Shown here: piece by piece, positions 57,569-64,000 of the stretch | Numbering within the stretch: the first letter of the stretch is position 1 | Layout: every line of letters starts with the position of its first letter | Assembly (NCBI GenBank): GCA_028551475.1 | Contig: CM052358.1 | Coordinates: forward strand, 21,292,853-21,356,852 | Source of the DNA: Casuarina equisetifolia | Taxonomy: Eukaryota; Streptophyta; Magnoliopsida; Fagales; Casuarinaceae | DNA: 64,000 nucleotides | Reading direction: 5' to 3' | Position numbers and translations under genes: made by a program | The notes under the pieces: model-generated | Told to the model about the DNA's origin: nothing | The model's database searches: none | The model's input: the letters and a program-made list of their open reading frames with translations, nothing else

Positions 57569-60500
57569 TTTGTTTTTTGTTTGTTTGTCTAGGTTTTGCA
57601 TTGTTCTCTACTTGAATTAACCCCTTGACTGTATTTGCTCTGACATAAACTATTTTGTAAAAAATTTTCTGTATTTTCCTCTATTTATTATAGGTGGAAA
57701 TTGTTAGTCTATAGAAAGCAATTTCCAAGTTATAGTGCAATTCATATTCAGCTCTCCATTTTTTGTTGAAATTCAATATGGTGGAATCAAATCATGATAA
57801 ACTGACATGAAATAGGTTGGGTTCACAAATGAGGGGAAAGTGCTTGCATTGGACCTTGAAATCTACAACAATGCTGGAAATTCACTGGACCTTTCACTTG
57901 CGGTCCTTGAACGTGCTATGTTTCACTCGGATAATGTCTATGAGATACCTAATGTGAGGATTAAGGGAAGGGTTTGCTTCACAAATATTCCCAGTAACAC
58001 TGCCTTCCGTGGATTTGGTGGTCCTCAAGGCATGCTTATTGCTGAAAATTGGATTCAAAGAATTGCAGTAGAACTCAAGAAAAGCCCAGAAGAAATAAGG
58101 GTAAGTTATGTAGTCTCCTTCCTTGATTGTTCTTTCATTATGAATGCAGTTTACTATCACCACCTCTTTGTTCTTATTGTAGTTTATTTTGAACTTGTCA
58201 TTTGGGTTCCTTGTTAGGAAATTAATTTTCAAGGTGAAGGTTCAATATTGCACTATGGCCAACAACTTCAACACTGTACCTTGCCCCAGCTCTGGGATGA
58301 GCTAAAGTTATCTTGTGACTTCTTGAATGCTCGCAACAAAGTGATCCAGTTCAATGCTAACAACCGGTGGAGAAAGCGTGGAATTGCTATGGTTCCAACT
58401 AAATTTGGCATATCCTTTACGGCAAAATTTATGAACCAGGTAAGATGTGAATCACTAAGTGTTATTTAGTTCCATTAGGCCAGCAGGGGAAACGAGAAGG
58501 GGGGCTGGCAATCTTATCACTGTATTTATTCCTTTTTATAGTTCTCCTTCCAAGTGCAGTATAACCACTTGGGGTTTTGGGTATTTTTCTACCAATTTCA
58601 CCACCCCAATCTAAATGGTATTAGGCCACCTGCATCCTGAGATACTCAGTAGTGTAGTCAATAATAATTTGAAACCCACTCCCCAGCAATACTGTAAGCA
58701 ATTTTTTGATAACTAAAAAGTGGGGGTTTTCCGGGGTAGCTGAAAACTGGTAAATGCAAGGAAGAGAGGGTAGGGGAAACTTTTGTATATCTCTTGAAGA
58801 GGAACGACTATCTGTTTTGTCATCTAAATTTTAATATAGTTTGTTTCGTCATTCAGAATTCTGCCAATTTTGAAATGAAAAAAAGAAACTTCTGATTATT
58901 GTATTTTCATCCTTCTGATCTCAAAACTTTGGTTTTCTAAAACATTTGCATGGCTCTTCTGAATGTATTTCTCTTTGTCCATGTACCTTTTTTAACCCAC
59001 TACTTTATTTTCGAGGACATGACAGTGGTAAGTTACAAACAAAGATCTGGAAAAGAGGAGTAATACTTCGCCAAAGAGGCCATTGATCATCCACATATGT
59101 ATTTCAGGCTACCAAAACCCAAAAAAAAAAAAAAAAGAAAAAAAAAAAAAGGAAAGTTAAGCATTGACTGGTAAGCCTACAGGTCAGAGTCACAAATGAA
59201 ATGAACAGGGCCTTAGGAGCTTTCTGGCTTGTCTTGAATGTTAATGATCTGATACGGAAAGGGACAATGACTTTTTTGCTTCTATTGGTGTTCACCATTT
59301 CTCTCTCTCTGTGTGTTCTTGGACCTTATGGCGGTAGTTTAAATCAGAATCTAGCGTTTTCTTTCATGTTGCTTTCCTTTTTATATCTTATTTCCCTAAA
59401 TTCAACTCCTTTTATCTTTTAGTTGTTTTAAACTTAGGTATTTGCGTAACAATTTTTTACCATGACAGACCTATTGATCCGTTATGAATGTTTTTAGGTG
59501 TTTCAATCATTGTATTACTGGTGAAATTGGCATTTTGTTTATGCTTTTGGGAAGTGACTCTTGCATTCCTTATCACAGAATCATTGTGGAAAAAAAACTG
59601 ATCATTTAAGTATACCTGATGAGTGTAGGCTGGTGCTCTCGTTCATGTTTATACTGATGGAACTGTTCTAGTTTCACATGGAGGTGTTGAGATGGGGCAA
59701 GGCTTACACACAAAAGTTGCTCAGGTTGCTGCTTCTGCCTTCAATATCCCTCTCAGTTCCGTCTTTATATCAGACACTAGTACTGACAAGGTAATCAGCA
59801 TCTTTCTGGTTTAAATTTCTAAGTCTCGTTCCTTGGAAAGGAAATTCACTGTAAACCATTTCAGTTGAAAAGCCTCCTTGGTATTACTGGTGGGACGTTG
59901 TATATCTGTTGCTGTTAGAGAACTATGAGATTTTGAAAACAGTGGCAGGGATGTATTATACATGTTCTTATTTTTCTTGAAAGCCCTGACTGTGTGAGAT
60001 GACAAAAATATTAATCGGATAGGAGTCCCATATGCCTCTCTCGCATGGAGAGCTGCACCATTAACAAGTTTAGTAAAATTTCTAACTGAGATATACTTTA
60101 GGACAGGATATCCCTTCCGCTTGCTTCTGTGTTTCAGAATAGTTAAAAGAAAATGTATTTGTGCTTTCAAATAGATTCTGAATTATCTGTGTTGGCAGTA
60201 TGACCAGAATTTTGTCTTCTGTTGCATTGGACGGAATTAATTCCTTACGAGATTCTGTATGTGAACTGGAAATAGATCATGCATTGCTTTTGAAGTCTTG
60301 AATTCTCTTTCTTCTTAGGCTTAATTGTCTACATGATTGCTTAGGCACATATTTTGTATACTGATCCAACTGTATACGCATATTCATTTCATATTGTTGC
60401 TACTTCAGGTTCCTAATGCCTCACCAACTGCTGCTTCTGCAAGTTCTGATATCTATGGAGCTGCAGTTTTGGATGCATGTGAGCAAATAAAGGCACGCAT

Positions 60501-63500
60501 GGAGCCCATTGCTTCAAAACATAATTTCAGCTCATTTGCTGAGGTACCTTCATTTTCACAATTTTTCCAAAACAAATTAATGCACCTTGATCTGTGGATG
60601 ATCCAATCATCAGATGTATTGTGTTTGGTAGAATGGATAAGTGCCTTTTCTTCCAAGGGCAAGGGACAAATTATCAAGGAAAAGGAGAATATAATATCCA
60701 TGCGAATGATATCTTATATGTATTACCCCTCTCCTGTGTTTTTTTGTAAATTGTGATGACAAAGGAAAGAAATTTGAGTTTGTTATCTTTAAGATGTTTG
60801 TTGGAATTATTGAAAATAATCGGGAAGCTATACTATCGTGAGAATTTAACCTATCAATTCGTTATCATTATTCTTCTGAATTTATAAAGAAATTATCAGT
60901 ATAGCTGGGCTAGAGATAGGTTTATAATTTGATAAATATTTAGGGATATAATGTCAACCATAAACTCAAACTGTACTTTCACTCCACTGGCATCTGTGGT
61001 ATGTTAATTAATTATTAGGGAAATCATCAGTATAGCTGGGTTAGAGATGGGTTTCTAATTTGATAAATATTTAGGGATATAATGTCAACCATAAACTCAA
61101 ACTATACTTTCACTCCACTGGCATCTGTGGTATGTTAATTAATTATCAGGGGCCACAGGTACCATCCACAATACATTTCGGATCTACAACCAAAAAAGAT
61201 ATCCATATGTCAAGTCCTTTTGGAGATTTTGCAGATTACGGACTGGGATAGGGGTGTAATATTTTGAGAAAACAGGAAGATCAGATTGTAGATGGGAAAG
61301 GTTTTAAAAACTTAAACTGATTGATGAGAATATTTTGGGAAACATGCCAATGAGCTTTTGCTCAAATGGCAGCATCTCTCTGTGCCGGTGTTGGTTGAAT
61401 GCCTACCGTGCATCTTGGTACATACAACTCTAACTAGCCCGCCCTGTCAAACCAAAAGACAATCAAGTCTAGAACTCTCTTCCAGTCAAATATAAACAAC
61501 TTTTCTCCTGTCATAATGAGTCTGCATGGCCATGAACAAATTTGCTGAATTTGGTCTCTTGTTTTTCCCCTTTGCTCCAAAAAGGGTTGGGAATGTACTT
61601 ACATCATCACATGTAGGTAGTTTGATTGTAAAAGGTACTTCTGGGGTTATTGGGTGATGGAACCTAGCATATTCTTATATTAATTACTAAGAAGCTCTCA
61701 TGTTGTATAGCTATATCATTAACTTGAGAAGTCCTAGTATGGTTTTATGTTAAGCTCCTTTCTGTTTGTGGGGATTTTTCTAATCATGTACACATGGTCG
61801 TTTTCAATTATTCCCAGCTGGCAAATGCATGCTATATGGAGCGAATAGACCTTTCAGCACATGGATTCTATATTACACCTGAAATTGGTTTTGATTGGAC
61901 CACTGGTAAAGGAGACCCATTCAGGTACTTCACTTATGGTGCTGCATTTGCCGAGGTTGAAATTGACACATTAACTGGGGATTTTCACACAAGGGAAGCA
62001 AATATTTTCTTGGATCTTGGATATTCTCTCAATCCAGCAATTGATGTTGGCCAGGTTTTTCTCTTGCTTCTAATTTTTCTCGTCTCTCTCTGTGTAAAGT
62101 CTTACTCGCCTTTTCATTTTCATTTTACTATAAGATGTCAAGTTATTATGATACTTTTAGCGAGGATCTCCAAATTTTAGATTTTCTTTCCCTTTTAGAT
62201 AAAATGGTTGATATAGTAATTTTTTTCCCTGCTTTCTCTTGATCAGTACACCAGTGAATCACATCATCTTGTCTACAAAATCTTTTATTTGTGAATATTG
62301 TTTACATAGCATTTTATGGTGTAAAATTTACAAGGATGACTTTGCCGCTCTGTTATCATCATCCTTGATTAAGTTTATACACAGCTTACATTTGCAGATT
62401 AATCAAGTCGGATGTCATGGCCTTTGTGGACTCAAAGTTGATTTTTGCTTCAAATTGCTTTTAGTATTATGTAATGAACTCTAATGGGAGATTCACGCCT
62501 GTAATTGGATTATCAAAGAACTATATTTGATGTTGATTTGGTATACATAAATCCTATCCATATCAATTCCTCAGCCTTGTGATGCCTAAGCAATTTAAAA
62601 TCATCTTGAATCCTGTTGTTTCGGAATTTCTGCAAATGCCAGCCCTGCCTTAAAATTGATGAAGTTTGGAAACCCATGTTCGAATTTGGCATTTATTTCA
62701 GAGTAGCTTCTATGAGTTGTGGAGTGTATGTTCTGATTGTTATCATCGGAATTTGTTGCACTTGAAATCAACGAACTATATTTCTCCTGATTTGATGCAT
62801 GCTTTGATTTCGTGACAGATTGAAGGGGCCTTTATACAAGGTTTGGGTTGGGTAGCCTTGGAAGAACTAAAGTGGGGCGATGCAGCTCATAAGTGGATTC
62901 CACCTGGTTGCCTTTACACATGCGGGCCTGGGAGTTACAAAATTCCATCCATGAATGACGTCCCTTTCAAGTTCAGTGTTTCACTTCTAAAGGTACACTC
63001 AAAACAATTGCTTCCTAATTACCTTTGTGAAGAAAGAATAGGAGTGCGATGGGGTTCTGTGTGCATACTGGGGTCACAAATAAATGAAAATATACCTTTA
63101 CAAGGATCGGTTGGTTTTGATATGGAATCATCTTTATTATCACAAAGAACCAGTATGAACTTGTAGATTAGGTTGAAAATGGAAAACAGAGTAATGAATA
63201 TGATATTCTCAGCCAGGTAAAGTTACAATGCTGACTCATATATGATGTTAAAATGCACAAATATGTTTGAACTTGAGCCCTCCCAATATAGAGAAAGAAG
63301 ATGAAATCATTTGGGGATGCAATTAATTATATCTCTTAAGGAGGGAGAAGGTGGGGAAAAGAACAACCACGTATGTACTGTGCTGTGGTGATATTTGGAT
63401 TACGTGTTGAGTCTTTTAAAACCAATGGCCTAATGACAGTCATGGAAAGAAGTCAAAAGAAGAAGAGAAGAAGAGTAGTGAAAGATAGGAAAAGGAAAGT

Positions 63501-64000
63501 TTCAATGATTGGAGCACCCAATTGGCTGTGTAATCAACTTTGCTGTCAATTTAGTGTTTAATTTAGCAATACAGACCAAATAGGGTGTGATTTTTTTAAC
63601 TAAAATGGAAAAGACAGGTGCATAGTCAACGGGTTAAAAAAGCAGTGAAAATTCTTTGGCATATTATAAAACATTGAGTTAATTATGTTACTAACTTGAA
63701 TGGACTAGATAAATTGAGTATATCATATTGCCTTCGCTGGGAAGAGCTTCTAATGGATTCAATATTATCTTATCATACGCAAGGGTGGTAATAAAAAAAC
63801 AAAGGAGAGAAGACGAGTTCATCACATTTCTTTTTGTTTATTTCGAAATAAATGCTTGACTTCGCAAGCATTTTATGAGTTGGCTATAGATAATTAAATC
63901 TGCGCTTTACTTCTCTCTGTTGTGTCTCTTTGCTAATTGACAGGGTCATCCCAATGTGAAAGCTATTCATTCCTCTAAAGCTGTCGGTGAGCCTCCATTT
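52080..64000 (+). CDS. XDH: Xanthine dehydrogenase (3' end beyond the window)
   Basis: Oxidises hypoxanthine to xanthine and urate with NAD+, a cytosolic molybdo-flavoprotein of purine breakdown. Exons: 52,080-52,209; 52,962-53,061; 53,165-53,273; 53,566-55,071; 55,378-55,620; 55,761-56,075; 56,643-56,882; 57,816-58,100; 58,218-58,439; 59,629-59,790; 60,409-60,543; 61,818-62,054; 62,819-62,992; 63,944 to edge. All junctions are GT-AG and the frame is continuous over 1,305 codons. [2Fe-2S] ligands are C54, C59, C62, C84 and C124, C127, C160, C162. The FAD domain includes [16 protein letters not shown]. Molybdenum-site equivalents of bovine Q767, E802, R880, R912 and E1261 are Q801, E836 (GGGFGGKE), R914 (ERAMFH), R946 (AFRGFGGPQ) and E1302 (VGEPPF). 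E836 plus R914 favour XDH over aldehyde oxidase. About 60 C-terminal residues are missing because the window ends. Confidence 0.96.
55175..55205. repeat. Perfect 14-bp inverted repeat in XDH intron 4
   Basis: CAAGTGTCTACTTG, a TTG loop, then CAAGTAGACACTTG. It would fold into a perfect hairpin in DNA or pre-mRNA. Confidence 0.9.
57525..57566. repeat. TC microsatellite in XDH intron 7
   Basis: About 20 CT units with one interruption. Confidence 0.95.
60890..61151. repeat. Tandem duplication, 131-bp unit, in XDH intron 11
   Basis: Two adjacent copies (from TTATCAGTATAGCTGGG or TCATCAGTATAGCTGGG to GGTATGTTAATTAATTAT) differ at only a few bases, so the duplication is recent. Confidence 0.92.

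Overview
This window is nuclear DNA of a seed plant, most likely a woody eudicot. The evidence is a plant-type xanthine dehydrogenase gene with many GT-AG introns, a cluster of plant-specific DUF627/DUF629 genes, Ty1/copia fossils and AT-rich spacers. I do not name a species. There are no bacterial-style operons, and I saw no rRNA, tRNA or CRISPR array.

Layout. 1-15,200 is transposon territory: a nearly complete Ty1/copia LTR element (665-9,245, 5-bp target duplication TACAT, about 1.6-kb LTRs), then two older copia relics, one in each orientation. 15,200-48,560 holds a local gene family: four genes on the minus strand (called A, B, C and D here), one on the plus strand (E), a decayed relic (F), and an orphan pair of promoter flanks whose gene is gone. 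All five genes share one architecture: a long intron-poor exon (N-terminal TPR-like DUF627, a C2H2 finger, DUF629), a 79-80 bp phase-0 intron, and a short second exon ending in a hydrophobic tail. Related Arabidopsis proteins, as I remember them, are longer and carry a C-terminal ubiquitin-hydrolase (UCH) domain; these paralogs lack it. Their flanks are also duplicated (A and D share about 6 kb; E is an inverted copy).

32,420-39,400 separates C from D and holds copia debris, a TG microsatellite, a striking array of about ten tandem palindromic units of about 305 bp (35,165-38,098), and a second, unrelated tandem repeat (38,098-39,392). 48,560-52,000 is AT-rich spacer with copia debris.

52,080-64,000 is the xanthine dehydrogenase gene (plus strand, 14 exons visible, 1,305 codons). 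It is cut by the window edge just after the catalytic Glu, about 60 codons short of the usual end. It catalyses the last steps of purine breakdown to urate and has no evident functional link with the DUF629 cluster.

Most interesting: in gene A the 5' leader plus start codon was tandemly multiplied into a 69-bp in-frame array, so former UTR is now protein and nine in-frame ATGs exist. All five tiny introns are free of in-frame stops, so spliced and unspliced messages would both encode hydrophobic tails. The palindrome array could fold into long hairpins.
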